DNA of 64,000 nucleotides from Rhodobacteraceae bacterium HTCC2083 (GCA_000156115.1 DS995276.1:2303719-2367718), one strand, 5' to 3'. Shown: positions 24,594 through 33,483, counted from the stretch's first letter. Notes: generated from the sequence alone by a model not told the origin. Numbers and translations are program-made.

Positions 24594-24637
24594 TTGCTGC
24601 AACGCAGCAATAAGACTTGTAATGCTGCGTTGCAGCA
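24594..24637 (+). promoter_or_regulatory. Two PhaR-type operators upstream of phaP
   Basis: Two palindromes lie in tandem: TTGCTGC-AAC-GCAGCAA (24594-24610) and TGCTGC-GTT-GCAGCA (24623-24637), centres 28 bases apart, 64-107 bases before the phasin start. Both fit CTGC-N3-GCAG, the PhaR target described in Paracoccus, where PhaR represses phaP until it is titrated onto polyester. Confidence 0.8.
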
Positions 24638-24700
24638 CGTATATCATCCTTGTCGAACACAGCGGGGTTGGCCCGTGAGATAGGCAAAAGGATTTATATC

Positions 24701-25144
24701 ATGGCTAAGACACAAGATTACTCCGCGATCATGAAAGACATGATGGGCGCATTCCCGGTAGACACAAAAGCAATGGACGAAGCGTTCAAAACAACAGCGA
24801 CATTGAACGAGAAGCTTTCCGCAGTTTCCGTTGACGCGGCTGAAAAGTCTGCAGAGCTGTCCGCAGTTTGGGCGAAAGACACATTGGCGAAATTCGCTGA
24901 CTTCGCAAAAGTTAAGGCAGAGCCTGCTGATTACGCAAAAGCGATGACAGATATGGCGTCCTCTTCAGCTGAAGCCGCTGCTGAGCACGTTGCTTCTTTC
25001 GCAGAAATCGCGAAAAAAGTTCAGCTTGAGACAGTTGAATTGATGATGGCCGCAGGCAAGAACGCTTCCGAAGAAGCATCTGCTGTAGTTAAAAAAGCGA
25101 CAACAGAAGCAACTGCTGCTGTTAAGAAAGCTGCTGCAAAGTAA
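24701..25144 (+). CDS. phaP: Phasin (granule-associated protein)
   Basis: This 147-residue, alanine- and lysine-rich helical protein coats polyhydroxyalkanoate granules. It has no signal peptide or membrane helix. The body (about residues 5-120) is a run of amphipathic helices (TATLNEKLSAVSVDAAEKSA), and the C-terminus is a Lys/Ala tail resembling histone-like tails. The ATG at 24701 follows AAAAGGATTTATATC. Placement between phaC and phaR with tandem PhaR operators upstream supports the call. A terminator follows, so it can be expressed separately and strongly. Confidence 0.9.
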   Translation: MAKTQDYSAIMKDMMGAFPVDTKAMDEAFKTTATLNEKLSAVSVDAAEKSAELSAVWAKDTLAKFADFAKVKAEPADYAKAMTDMASSSAEAAAEHVASFAEIAKKVQLETVELMMAAGKNASEEASAVVKKATTEATAAVKKAAAK

Positions 25145-25206
25145 GCTTGGCTTCTAAGGCAAAGAACATTTACGCTAGTGACCTCCCACACGGGCGTTGA
25201 ATGACG

Positions 25207-25238
25207 GGGCTGATCGAAAGATCGGCCCTTTTCTTTTT
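25207..25238 (+). terminator. Intrinsic terminator between phaP and phaR
   Basis: GGGCTGATC pairs with GATCGGCCC (nine pairs, one T-G) around a GAAA tetraloop, followed by TTTTCTTTTTCT. It is a textbook rho-independent terminator ending the phaP transcript. Confidence 0.9.
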
Positions 25239-25305
25239 CTGTTCCCTTTCTTGCTGCACTCGCATAGGCTTTTCTGCACTGCTGCATTTTGGGAGGGAGC
25301 CTGAA

Positions 25306-25869
25306 GTGACCGACGCCACAAATCCACTTTTGATCAAACGCTATGCGAGCCGTCGTCTCTATAATACTGAGACCAGCGACTATGTTACATTGGAAGATAT
25401 CTCCGGCTTTATCAGCGAGGGCCGCGATGTCAAAATTGTAGATCTCAAATCTGGTGATGATCTGACGCGGCAATATTTGTTGCAAATAGTAGCAGAGCGC
25501 GAAAGCAAGGGCGAAAGCGTCTTACCCGTCGCCGTTCTAACCGATCTCGTGCGCAGCTATACTAGTCAAGCGAGTAGCGTCGTGCCGCAGTTCCTATCGA
25601 TGTCATTCGACATGTTGCGCGACAGCCAAAGCAAGGTCGTGGATAATATGGCCAAGGCCAACCCGATGACGCAAATGCCGGGGATGGAAGCGTTTCGCGC
25701 GCAGCAAGAAGCGTTCTTTAAGGCGATGACGGGCGGGCAATGGACATCACCTATAGGTGAAAAACCCGAAGGGCCTGTTGTGGAAGCGTCTGAATCTAAA
25801 GAAGATTTAGACGCGATCAAAACGCAACTGGCGGATCTTCAGCAGAAGCTTTCCAAGCTTAGCAAGTAA
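25306..25869 (+). CDS. phaR: Polyhydroxyalkanoate synthesis repressor PhaR
   Basis: The 187-residue regulator has the N-terminal PHB/PHA-accumulation DNA-binding domain (LIKRYASRRLYNTETSDYVT, about residues 8-27) and a following PHB-binding region (QYLLQIVAERES). It represses phaP and other pha genes and is released by binding nascent polymer. The start is GTG at 25306 with GGGAGGGAGC upstream; earlier in-frame codons overlap the terminator and are not plausible. TGC-rich sequence near 25254-25290 just upstream may allow autoregulation. It is convergent with the FAD oxidase gene, whose end directly follows. Confidence 0.93.
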   Translation: MTDATNPLLIKRYASRRLYNTETSDYVTLEDISGFISEGRDVKIVDLKSGDDLTRQYLLQIVAERESKGESVLPVAVLTDLVRSYTSQASSVVPQFLSMSFDMLRDSQSKVVDNMAKANPMTQMPGMEAFRAQQEAFFKAMTGGQWTSPIGEKPEGPVVEASESKEDLDAIKTQLADLQQKLSKLSK

Positions 25870-27174
25870 TCAAACGCCAAGGCGGTCGCGCAGCACGTAC
25901 CAACTCATCGCGAGCGTCAAAAGCGGTGTGCGCAACGCGCCCGCGCAGGGGAAACTTGGCGTTGGTATGCTGGCCAGTGTGTTAAAGCCTGTGTCCTGTC
26001 CGTGGATCGCATCGGCCATTAACTTGCCCGCTTGAACAGCGTTGCCAACACCATGCCCCGAATAGCCCGATGCGCTTAGAATGTTCGGCGCAACGCGGGC
26101 AAGGTAGGGCATGCGTTTCATTGTGATGCCCAACGTTCCACCCCAAGCATAGTCGATTTTTACATCTCGTAAATGCGGGAAGATCTCTGTCATCGGTTTG
26201 CGCACTTTCGCCGTGATATCGCTTGGAAAGCGATAGCCATAGCTTTCGCCGCCGCCAAAAAGTAAGCGTTTATCTTGGCTTAGGCGGAAATAATTTACCA
26301 CGAATTTGGTGTCTGCGACGGCAATATCTTGCGCAAGAACTCGTGTGGCAGCGTCACCCAAAGGCTCTGTCGCGGCGATAAAATTGTTGATTGGCATGAC
26401 GCGCGCGGCGACTTTGCGATTGAGATTTCCGAGATAGCCGTTGCCCGCAAGAATCACATGATCTGCTTTGACACGGCCCTGATCGGTTTGCACGATGACC
26501 GTTGCGCCTTCTTTTATTTGATGCACATGGCTCATCTCAAAGATCCGCGCGCCGGCGTTTGAGGCAGCTTTCGCAAGGCCCAAAGCAAACGAAAGCGGTT
26601 GGAGATGCGCGGCACCGTGATCCATCAAGCCGCCTTTATAGGCAGGTGAGGGGCAAAGTGCGTGTGCTTGTTCAGCGCTCAAGGGCTCAATGTCAGAATA
26701 GCCGTAGTTATCTTGCAGCTTGTGCGCATAGTCTTGCAATTCGGTGACGTCTTTCTTGCCAAATCCGAAACCTGCAATGCCTGGTTTCAGATGACACTCG
26801 ATGCCGTATTTTTCAATCAGACCTTTGACGAGCGCCTTGGCATCTTGCGCCAATTCCCAAAGCTGATGTGCCACGTCTTGCCCCATCAGATCTTCCAGCC
26901 CGTCTTGATCCATGCGCTGCCCAGAACCAAGCTGACCGCCATTGCGGCCAGATGCGCCAAAACCGACGCGATGTGCCTCAAGCAAGGCGACATCATAGCC
27001 CAATTCGCGCAGATGCAAAGCTGCTGAAAGTCCCGTGTATCCGCCGCCAACAATGCAAACATCTGCGCGTGTTTCTCCACGAAGAGGTGCAAAAGAGGGC
27101 AGAGCCGTGGCATCAGCCGCATACCAGCTCCCAGGATATGTGCCGCGTTTATCGTTTGAAAACAGAAGGTTCAT
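25870..27174 (-). CDS. FAD-dependent oxidoreductase, gamma-glutamylputrescine oxidase-like
   Basis: This 434-residue DAO-family flavoprotein has its FAD-binding Rossmann motif at VCIVGGGYTGLSAALHL, then GASGRNGGQLGSGQ, typical of PuuB and related amine or sarcosine oxidases. The C-terminal SGYSGHGVGNAVQAGKLMAD completes the FAD site. It would oxidise a gamma-glutamylated amine or other secondary amine to an aldehyde. Its start overlaps the stop of the glutamine-synthetase-like gene upstream by 4 bases, and it is the last gene of a minus-strand operon. PuuB-like is the best guess; the substrate is not proven. Confidence 0.8.
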   Translation of the reverse strand: MNLLFSNDKRGTYPGSWYAADATALPSFAPLRGETRADVCIVGGGYTGLSAALHLRELGYDVALLEAHRVGFGASGRNGGQLGSGQRMDQDGLEDLMGQDVAHQLWELAQDAKALVKGLIEKYGIECHLKPGIAGFGFGKKDVTELQDYAHKLQDNYGYSDIEPLSAEQAHALCPSPAYKGGLMDHGAAHLQPLSFALGLAKAASNAGARIFEMSHVHQIKEGATVIVQTDQGRVKADHVILAGNGYLGNLNRKVAARVMPINNFIAATEPLGDAATRVLAQDIAVADTKFVVNYFRLSQDKRLLFGGGESYGYRFPSDITAKVRKPMTEIFPHLRDVKIDYAWGGTLGITMKRMPYLARVAPNILSASGYSGHGVGNAVQAGKLMADAIHGQDTGFNTLASIPTPSFPCAGALRTPLLTLAMSWYVLRDRLGV

Positions 27175-28529
27175 ACGTTTAGCAACAGGTGTTCACGCTC
27201 CCACGGAGAAATGACCTGAAGGAATTCCTCATACTCTGCACGTTTCACGATGCTATAGACTCGTGCAAATTCGGGATGCAAAATATCGTGTAAATCCGTG
27301 GCTTCGTCGAAGATGTTCAACGCTTCGCCCAGCGTGCGCGGGATGTCTTCTTCGCCGTCATAAGCATCGCCTTTGAACTGCTTGTCGGGGCGTTCTTCTT
27401 CGATTAGGCCCAACAATCCGCAAGCGAGCGACGCCGCAATACCGAGGTAGGGGTTACAATCCATCCCCGCGAGACGGTTTTCGACGCGGCGGGCTTCAGG
27501 ATTGGAGAGAGGTATCCGAATACCCGTCGTGCGATTGTCGCGCGCCCATTCCAGATTGATGGGTGCGGCGTGATCCTTAACATAGCGACGATAACTGTTC
27601 ACATAGGGCGCAAGCACTGCGATGGTTGACGGTAGGTGGTTTTGAAGGCCCGCAATATAGTGGAAAAACGCATCTGTTTCGCCGCCTTGAGGACCGGAAA
27701 AGATGTTCGCACCCGTCTCGATATCAAGCACGGAGTGATGGATGTGCATCGCGCTGCCTGGCTCATGTTCGATCGGTTTTGCCATGAAGGTGGCGAAACA
27801 ATCGTGGCGCAAAGCAGCCTCGCGGATGAGGCGCTTAAAGAAGAAGACCTCATCCGCAAGTTTAACCGGATCGCCGTGTTGCAGGTTGATTTCCAACTGA
27901 CCTGCACCGCCCTCTTGGGTGATGCCGTCAATTTCAAACCCCTGCGCTTCGGCAAAGTCGTAGATGTCGTCGATCACTGGGCCGAACTCATCCACTGCCG
28001 TCATTGAATAGGCCTGACGGGCCGCTGCGGGACGCCCAGAGCGGCCCATCATTGGCTCAATCGCTTTGGCGGGATCAACATTGCGCGCAACGAGGAAGAA
28101 TTCCATCTCGGGTGCGACAATAGGCTCTAACCCGCGATCACGATACTGCTGCACCACATGTTTCAAAACATTGCGCGGCGAGAACATGACGGGCTGTTCT
28201 TTGCGGTCATAGGCGTCGTGAATGACCTGCAAGGTCCAATCGCCTGTCCAAGGTGCAGCGGTGGCTGTGTCCATGTCCGGCTTGAGAATCATATCCTTCT
28301 CAATGAACCCTTCATTTCCGGCGGCTTCCCCCCAACCTCCTGTAATCGTTTGGTAAAAAATAGAATCAGGTAGGAAGAATTGATTCTGCTTGGCGAATTT
28401 GCTTGCAGGCACGGCCTTGCCGCGGGCGATTCCGGGCAGGTCGGAAATGATGCATTCCACTTCATCGAGCTTGCGTCCCTCAATATAGGCCGCAGCGGTT
28501 TCGGGCAGGTTGTCTTTCCAATCTCTCAT
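27171..28529 (-). CDS. Glutamine-synthetase-family ligase, PuuA/gamma-glutamylamine synthetase-like (copy 1)
   Basis: This 452-residue enzyme has the short N-terminal beta-grasp (VECIISDLPGIARGKAVPAS) and the GS catalytic domain. Metal and ATP motifs are visible in VAPEMEFFLVAR, EGGAGQLEINL, HIHHSVLD and NRTTGIRIP...RRVENRLAG. It lacks the adenylylation loop region expected of housekeeping GlnA and is closer in layout to PuuA-type gamma-glutamylputrescine synthetase, which joins glutamate to amines using ATP. It overlaps the amidotransferase upstream (4 bases) and the oxidase downstream (4 bases), forming a tightly coupled set. Confidence 0.85.
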   Translation of the reverse strand: MRDWKDNLPETAAAYIEGRKLDEVECIISDLPGIARGKAVPASKFAKQNQFFLPDSIFYQTITGGWGEAAGNEGFIEKDMILKPDMDTATAAPWTGDWTLQVIHDAYDRKEQPVMFSPRNVLKHVVQQYRDRGLEPIVAPEMEFFLVARNVDPAKAIEPMMGRSGRPAAARQAYSMTAVDEFGPVIDDIYDFAEAQGFEIDGITQEGGAGQLEINLQHGDPVKLADEVFFFKRLIREAALRHDCFATFMAKPIEHEPGSAMHIHHSVLDIETGANIFSGPQGGETDAFFHYIAGLQNHLPSTIAVLAPYVNSYRRYVKDHAAPINLEWARDNRTTGIRIPLSNPEARRVENRLAGMDCNPYLGIAASLACGLLGLIEEERPDKQFKGDAYDGEEDIPRTLGEALNIFDEATDLHDILHPEFARVYSIVKRAEYEEFLQVISPWEREHLLLNV

Positions 28530-29206
28530 GCGAAGCTCTTTGTTTTGAAGAAATGCGCTAGGCGATCGCCCATTTTCTGATTGTCATCAGGCTCTTGCAA
28601 TGCATCGCGTGCGCGGGTTTGCAGGTCTTGCGGCACCGTGTCTGCACGCGTTTCAAGCAGGCCAGCAACCGCGTGCGCATTAAATTCGGGATGTGGTTGG
28701 ATGGTCAGCGCTTTGCTCTCATAATAGAGCATCGCGTTTTCACAAAACGCACTGGTCCCGACCCGCGTTGCACTTTCGGGGAGGTGCGTCACCTGATCCT
28801 GATGCCATGCATTGAGCTGATATTCATCACCTTCAATCTCATAGGTTTGACGACCAACCGCCCATCCGGCATCGAATTTTTCAACTTTTCCACCAAGGGC
28901 TTGCGCGATGATTTGATGGCCAAAACACACCCCTACCAAGGGCAAACCTTGATCAGCAATCTCGCGGATCAAATCTTCCAAGGGGGGGATGAACGCGTGA
29001 TCTTCGTATGCGCCGTGTTTGGAACCTGAGATCAACCAACCATCCGCATCGGACGCGCCATTTGGGAATTCCATGTCCACGACGCTATAGGTTTGAAAGG
29101 TGAAGTCATGGCCTGACAACATGCTGGAATACATAAAATGGTAATCTCCCACCGCCTCTTGGACCGCAGGGGCGGCGTGGCCGCATTGTAGAATGCCGAT
29201 TTTCAT
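28526..29206 (-). CDS. Class I glutamine amidotransferase (GATase1 domain protein)
   Basis: The 226-residue stand-alone amidotransferase domain has a complete triad: nucleophile C94 (GVCFGHQII), H172 and E174 (QPHPEF). It releases ammonia from glutamine or hydrolyses gamma-glutamyl amides. It is not PuuD, whose family has a different fold context, but a role in removing or recycling the gamma-glutamyl group would suit the neighbours. It overlaps the GS-like gene downstream by 4 bases and is preceded by a second GS-like gene 28 bases upstream. Confidence 0.85.
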   Translation of the reverse strand: MKIGILQCGHAAPAVQEAVGDYHFMYSSMLSGHDFTFQTYSVVDMEFPNGASDADGWLISGSKHGAYEDHAFIPPLEDLIREIADQGLPLVGVCFGHQIIAQALGGKVEKFDAGWAVGRQTYEIEGDEYQLNAWHQDQVTHLPESATRVGTSAFCENAMLYYESKALTIQPHPEFNAHAVAGLLETRADTVPQDLQTRARDALQEPDDNQKMGDRLAHFFKTKSFA

Positions 29207-29234
29207 AGATCACCTGTTGGGGTTTTACCGGACG

Positions 29235-30536
29235 CTAGAGGAACTGCAGGTAGAGCGCAATCCGCTCTTCTTCTGAAAGGGCGGTGAGCGTTTTCATCTC
29301 CTGGCGTTTGGTGAAACACATATTTTCAATGAGCGTTTTAGGGAAAATCTGCGTCAAAGCGGTATCCGTTTCAAAACGATCAAGCGCATCTTCCCAGGTC
29401 TTGGGGAGCTCAGCGATATCGAGCGCATAGGCGTTGCCACTTACCGGGGGGGGCGGCGTCATCTCTTGTTCTATCCCATCGAGAGCTGCACCAAGAACGG
29501 CACTTATTAGGAGGTAGGGGTTCACATCCCCACCCGCGACGCGATGCTCGATTCTACGTGCTTTATGAGAGCCGCCGGGGACGCGAATAGCAACTGTGCG
29601 GTTCTCGTAGGCCCAGCAAATTTTTGTTGGCGCATGGGCACCTGGAACAAGGCGGTTGTAGCTATTCGCGTGCGGCGCAAGCACCAGCATCGAGGCAGGC
29701 ATCGCGTTTAGACAACCGGCGATAGCGCTCAAGAGCCGCTTTGATCCTGCTGAACCACCATCGTCAAAAATGTTGTCGCCCTGTGCATCAAGTAAAGAGA
29801 AATGCATGTGCATCCCGTTGCCCGACTGATCCGCGTGGGGCTTTGCCATAAAGCTCGCTGTGACCCCGTGTTTTTGTGCAAGACCTCGCACCAGTAGCTT
29901 GAACAGCCAAGCATCATCCGCCGCTTTCAACATATCATCGACGTGTATCAGATTGATCTCGAACTGCCCTGCACCTGCTTCTGAAATGGCGGCATCCGCG
30001 GGGATATCCATCGCGTCGCACGCGTCATAGAGATCGGTGAAAAAGCCATCAAACGCATCAAGTGAGCGTAGGCCAAGCGTGTCAGCGCCTGTGTTCAAGA
30101 TGGGATTGGTGGGGTCGATCAGGTAAAATTCTAGCTCCGTTGCGACGACTGCTGTCAGGCCCATCTGAGTGTAGCGGTCTTTGATGCGCGCGAGTGCGTG
30201 GCGCGGATCGCCTTCAAAGGGGCGATCATCCTCGTGAAACATCCATACAGGCAGCAACGCAGATCCGCCCTCAAGCCATGGCATCGGTAAAAGCCCACGC
30301 TCTGTCGGGCGCACAACAGCGTCCGCGTCACCGGTTTCGAACACCAGAGGGCTATCGGCGATGTCTTCGCCGCAAATATCGAGATTGAGCACGGAAAAAG
30401 GAAAGCGCGCACCGTCTTTTGTCAATTTGCCTGCAAACTTGCTCGGGATGCGTTTACCACGGGCTTGACCGTTGAGATCACTGGCCGCAATGCGGACGGA
30501 ACGGATGTTGGAGTTTTCAGAAAGCCAGCTCTCCAT
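29235..30536 (-). CDS. Glutamine-synthetase-family ligase, PuuA-like (copy 2)
   Basis: This 433-residue paralogue of the ligase at 27171-28529 is only moderately similar to it. Motifs include VRIAASDLNGQARGKRIPS near the N-terminus, VATELEFYLID, EAGAGQFEINL, GMHMHFSLLD and ENRTVAIRVPGG. The metal-binding glutamates and the ATP-site arginines look complete. Having two different GS-like ligases in one operon suggests two amine substrates or a hetero-oligomer; this is inference. It starts 9 bases after the upstream permease gene. Confidence 0.85.
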   Translation of the reverse strand: MESWLSENSNIRSVRIAASDLNGQARGKRIPSKFAGKLTKDGARFPFSVLNLDICGEDIADSPLVFETGDADAVVRPTERGLLPMPWLEGGSALLPVWMFHEDDRPFEGDPRHALARIKDRYTQMGLTAVVATELEFYLIDPTNPILNTGADTLGLRSLDAFDGFFTDLYDACDAMDIPADAAISEAGAGQFEINLIHVDDMLKAADDAWLFKLLVRGLAQKHGVTASFMAKPHADQSGNGMHMHFSLLDAQGDNIFDDGGSAGSKRLLSAIAGCLNAMPASMLVLAPHANSYNRLVPGAHAPTKICWAYENRTVAIRVPGGSHKARRIEHRVAGGDVNPYLLISAVLGAALDGIEQEMTPPPPVSGNAYALDIAELPKTWEDALDRFETDTALTQIFPKTLIENMCFTKRQEMKTLTALSEEERIALYLQFL

Positions 30537-30545
30537 ATGCAGTCC

Positions 30546-31355
30546 TTAACGTATTATGTTTACGCGCAGCTTGAGCTTGCTGCGGCGCTCTTGCGGAAGA
30601 TGGCGGTTGAGGCGGCGATTAACAAATCCAAAACCTGATATGACGATTAGTGTGAGAATAATAAAAAAGGCCGCTAATATTGGATAGGGCACGAAAGGAT
30701 TGAACGTCTTATCCGCGAAGTAATTCGCATAATAAAGCGCATCACCGCGTTGTTGCCACGCGGGAAACCCTGTGAAGAAAACCAGCGTTGTGGCGTGAAA
30801 GAGAAAGATCGCCTCATTCGTGTAGGCGGGCCATGCAAGGCGCAACATCGTAGGCCAAATGATCCGCTTGAATCTTGGCCAACCCGTAAGGCCATATGCA
30901 TCCGCTGCTTCGACATCGCCCTTCGGGATGGAGCGCAGAGCGCCGTAGAAAATCTCACCCGTATAGGCTGCCGTGTTGCAAAACAGTACGATCAAAGCGC
31001 CGAGCCATGCGGCGGTGAAGGCGTTGAAAAAGGGACTAACGCCCTTGAGGGACAAAAAGAGAAAGTAGGCAAAAAAGAACTGAATGAAGAGCGGTGAGCC
31101 GCGAAAGAGGAAGATGAACCACTCAGCGGGTTTGCGCAGCCACTTGTTTTGTGCGGCTTTGGCAACGGCAAGGGCGGTTGCAAAGAAGAAGCCGAAGAGC
31201 AGCGCGACAACTCCGAAGTAGATGTTCCAGATCATGCCGGAACCGATCAATGTCACCTGTTGGCACAGCGTGAAATCTTCCTTAGGCAAAAGCCGTTGGC
31301 CTATCCCGACAGAGCGTAGTCCATAGTCTGCGATGGTTTGAAGGCACTCTTCCAC
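30546..31355 (-). CDS. Polar amino-acid ABC transporter permease (HisM/GlnP type)
   Basis: The 269-residue inner-membrane permease has five or six helices and the EAA loop AYTGEIFYGALRSIPKGDVEAADAYGLTGWPRF split across residues about 130-165, which contacts the ATPase. The N-terminus carries a TIADYGLRSVGIGQRLLPKED periplasmic segment. It pairs with the permease encoded immediately upstream (shared base at 31355) to form the membrane channel. Family members import basic or polar amino acids and opines; downstream ligases suggest an amine-related substrate. Confidence 0.9.
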   Translation of the reverse strand: MEECLQTIADYGLRSVGIGQRLLPKEDFTLCQQVTLIGSGMIWNIYFGVVALLFGFFFATALAVAKAAQNKWLRKPAEWFIFLFRGSPLFIQFFFAYFLFLSLKGVSPFFNAFTAAWLGALIVLFCNTAAYTGEIFYGALRSIPKGDVEAADAYGLTGWPRFKRIIWPTMLRLAWPAYTNEAIFLFHATTLVFFTGFPAWQQRGDALYYANYFADKTFNPFVPYPILAAFFIILTLIVISGFGFVNRRLNRHLPQERRSKLKLRVNIIR

Positions 31356-32236
31356 TATGCCACCTTCCTTTGCGCTTCGCCGCCGGTCGTGGCTTGTCCA
31401 TGCGTGAGGCGGGTCATGAGGCGTTCAAGAAAGACCTCGGAGACTTTAGTAAAGGCCAGATAGAACACCAGCAAAAATAAGAAATACCACACGCGCCAAT
31501 CGCCATGCGGGTAGTCGGTAAAGCGCGGCGTTTTCGTACCGCCAAGTTCGCGCGCCCAATAGACGATGTCTTCGACCCCGAGCAGAAACAAGAGTGGCGT
31601 TGCTTTGATCAAGACCATCCAAAGATTGCTAAGACCTGGCAGTGCATAGACCCACATTTGCGGCACAATTATGCGCCAAAAGCTTTGCTTGCGCGTCATG
31701 CCATAGGCTTCAGCAGTTTCGATTTGGGCGCGTGGAACGGCGCGCATGGCTCCGAATAAAACGTTGGCTGCAAAAGCCCCAAAAACGATCGCAAATGTGA
31801 GCACGGCCAAGGTGAACCCATAGCTTTCATGCATCCACTGCGGTGCAGATCCGAGCGGCATTTTGGCTGCGTCACAAACGATAAAATCGTTGCCTTGGCG
31901 GATCGGTTGATCCCATTGGCTGCATTTCACTTTGTGGCGTAGATATTCGGCTCCTTGATCTAGCGCGATGATAAAGAATAGGAAAAAGGCAATATCAGGT
32001 ACGCCGCGTACGACAGAAATATACCCCTTACCCAACCAGCGCAGCGGTGCTGTATTCGATCGCGCGGCGGTTGCACCGAAAAAGCCGAAAGCAAGCGCAG
32101 TCGGCGCGGTAATTGCCAAAAGCAATAGCACGGTTCCGAAAGAGAAATAGAACCCCATGTGCTTACCCGTCGTGAGGTAGCACGAAAGCCAATAAAAGCG
32201 GTCCAGTTGGGAAGGATCACTGCAAAAACTGAACAT
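31355..32236 (-). CDS. Polar amino-acid ABC transporter permease (HisQ type) with an extra periplasmic segment
   Basis: This 293-residue permease is longer than the usual 220-240. The EAA motif is AANVLFGAMRAVPRAQIETA followed by EAYGMTRKQSF. An insertion of about 45 residues between helices 2 and 3 contains two cysteines (KCSQWDQP and FIVCDAAK) that could form a disulfide outside the membrane. I chose ATG 32236 (MFSFCSDPSQLDRFYW) with AAGAAAAGAAAG upstream; the open frame to 32383 adds 49 residues that run antisense into the next gene. The first gene of the permease-ligase-oxidase operon. Confidence 0.87.
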   Translation of the reverse strand: MFSFCSDPSQLDRFYWLSCYLTTGKHMGFYFSFGTVLLLLAITAPTALAFGFFGATAARSNTAPLRWLGKGYISVVRGVPDIAFFLFFIIALDQGAEYLRHKVKCSQWDQPIRQGNDFIVCDAAKMPLGSAPQWMHESYGFTLAVLTFAIVFGAFAANVLFGAMRAVPRAQIETAEAYGMTRKQSFWRIIVPQMWVYALPGLSNLWMVLIKATPLLFLLGVEDIVYWARELGGTKTPRFTDYPHGDWRVWYFLFLLVFYLAFTKVSEVFLERLMTRLTHGQATTGGEAQRKVA

Positions 32237-32345
32237 CACACTTTCTTTTCTTAGATGCTCGTAGGATGAAGGAAGAAAGCAATAAGGCCAAGTCGGAAAC
32301 GTTAGCAGTCGGTCGTTTTCTGCGCAAAAGAGGAATGTTGATTGG

Positions 32346-33422
32346 GTGAGTAAAGCAAAGACTATAGTCATCGGCGCTGGCATTATTGGCGCGGCGAGCG
32401 CGTTTGAACTGGCGTCTCTTGGCGCGGATGTTTTGGTGATGGATAATGGTCATGCGCGGGCCACTGACGCCAGCTTTGGTTGGATCAACGCTTCCTTCTT
32501 TGAGAACCCCGAATATTACGCGCTGCGCCGTGAAGGGATTGCGGCCTATCACCGTCTGCAAAAACGCCTTGATGTTCCTGTGAATTGGACAGGTGGTTTG
32601 TGCTGGGAGCATTCGGGTGTAGATTTTGACGTGCAATACGAAGGACTAAAGGCCGTAGGTTACCCGTGCGAAATTTTGGACCGCGCAGCGATTGAAGCGT
32701 TAGAGCCGGATTTGGGACCTGTTCCAGAGCGTGCGATTCGCTTTGCGGCTGAAGGGGTTGCAGAGCCCACAACAATTGCGGAGCGTTTGCTGGCGGCCGC
32801 AATCAAGCTTGGCGCAAATGTTGCGCGTGGGTTTCAGGTGAAAGGGTTTGAAGAGCGCGGCGGACAGATAAAAGGCGTGCGTACGCAGCAAGGTGTGTTT
32901 CATGCGGATCAAGTTCTTGTGGCCGCGGGAACAGGGACGGAAACGTTATTATCTGGCCTGCAAATCAAGCTGCCGATGCTACATCGCCCCGCATTGGTGA
33001 TTACGACCCAACGCGCAGATTTGAAATTGCGTCATGTGCTTGCGACCGATTTTGGCGAAGTGCGGCAATTGCCGACGGGCGCTTTGATGACGCCTGCCTC
33101 GATAGGGCATCAAGGCGATAGTTCCGAGGATCTGGCAGATCATCCCGAAGTGGCGGCAGACAAAGCGATGGCGCGCCTGAGGGCGTTGTTCCCAAAGGCC
33201 ATGTTAGGCCTTGCGACATCGCAACTCGCGCATCGTCCGATCCCACAGGATGGCTTTCCAGCGGTGGGTGAAGTCGCGCCAGGACTTTACGCAGCGACCA
33301 TGCATTCGGGGATCACGCTCGGGGCGTTGATGGGCGAATTGATAGGACGGGAAATGTTGCACGGAGTTAGTAATGAAACCGCGCGTTGGCTCGCGCCCTA
33401 CCGTCCGTCGCGCTTCGCCTAA
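32346..33422 (+). CDS. FAD-dependent amino-acid/amine oxidase (DadA-like)
   Basis: This 358-residue DAO-family flavoenzyme has its Rossmann motif near the N-terminus (KTIVIGAGIIGAASAFELASLG) and a C-terminal LYAATMHSGITLGALMGELI that closes the FAD site. The start is GTG at 32346. It is the only plus-strand gene inside an otherwise minus-strand transporter and ligase locus: it diverges from the permease operon (109-base spacer) and converges on the binding-protein gene. It may oxidise the imported amino acid or amine, or a product of the pathway; substrate unknown. Confidence 0.83.
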   Translation: MSKAKTIVIGAGIIGAASAFELASLGADVLVMDNGHARATDASFGWINASFFENPEYYALRREGIAAYHRLQKRLDVPVNWTGGLCWEHSGVDFDVQYEGLKAVGYPCEILDRAAIEALEPDLGPVPERAIRFAAEGVAEPTTIAERLLAAAIKLGANVARGFQVKGFEERGGQIKGVRTQQGVFHADQVLVAAGTGTETLLSGLQIKLPMLHRPALVITTQRADLKLRHVLATDFGEVRQLPTGALMTPASIGHQGDSSEDLADHPEVAADKAMARLRALFPKAMLGLATSQLAHRPIPQDGFPAVGEVAPGLYAATMHSGITLGALMGELIGREMLHGVSNETARWLAPYRPSRFA

Positions 33423-33429
33423 ATAGAAA

Positions 33430-33459
33430 ACGGCGGCACTTGGGACCAAGCACCGCCGT
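33430..33459. terminator. Bidirectional terminator between the DadA-like and binding-protein genes
   Basis: ACGGCGG and CCGCCGT pair (seven pairs) with an inner CTTGG/CCAAG extension around a GA turn. It lies in the 61-base gap between two convergent genes, with A-rich sequence on the left and T-containing sequence on the right. Confidence 0.75.
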
Positions 33460-33483
33460 CTCATTAAATTCGAAAGGTTTAGC

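Noticed and set aside
25254-25300. A further PhaR operator before phaR
   Set aside because: The TGC-rich stretch does not contain a CTGC-N3-GCAG palindrome; only mentioned as possible.
28526-29206. Calling the amidotransferase PuuD
   Set aside because: Its motif order is that of a plain class I GATase domain, so the PuuD name is not justified despite the neighbourhood.
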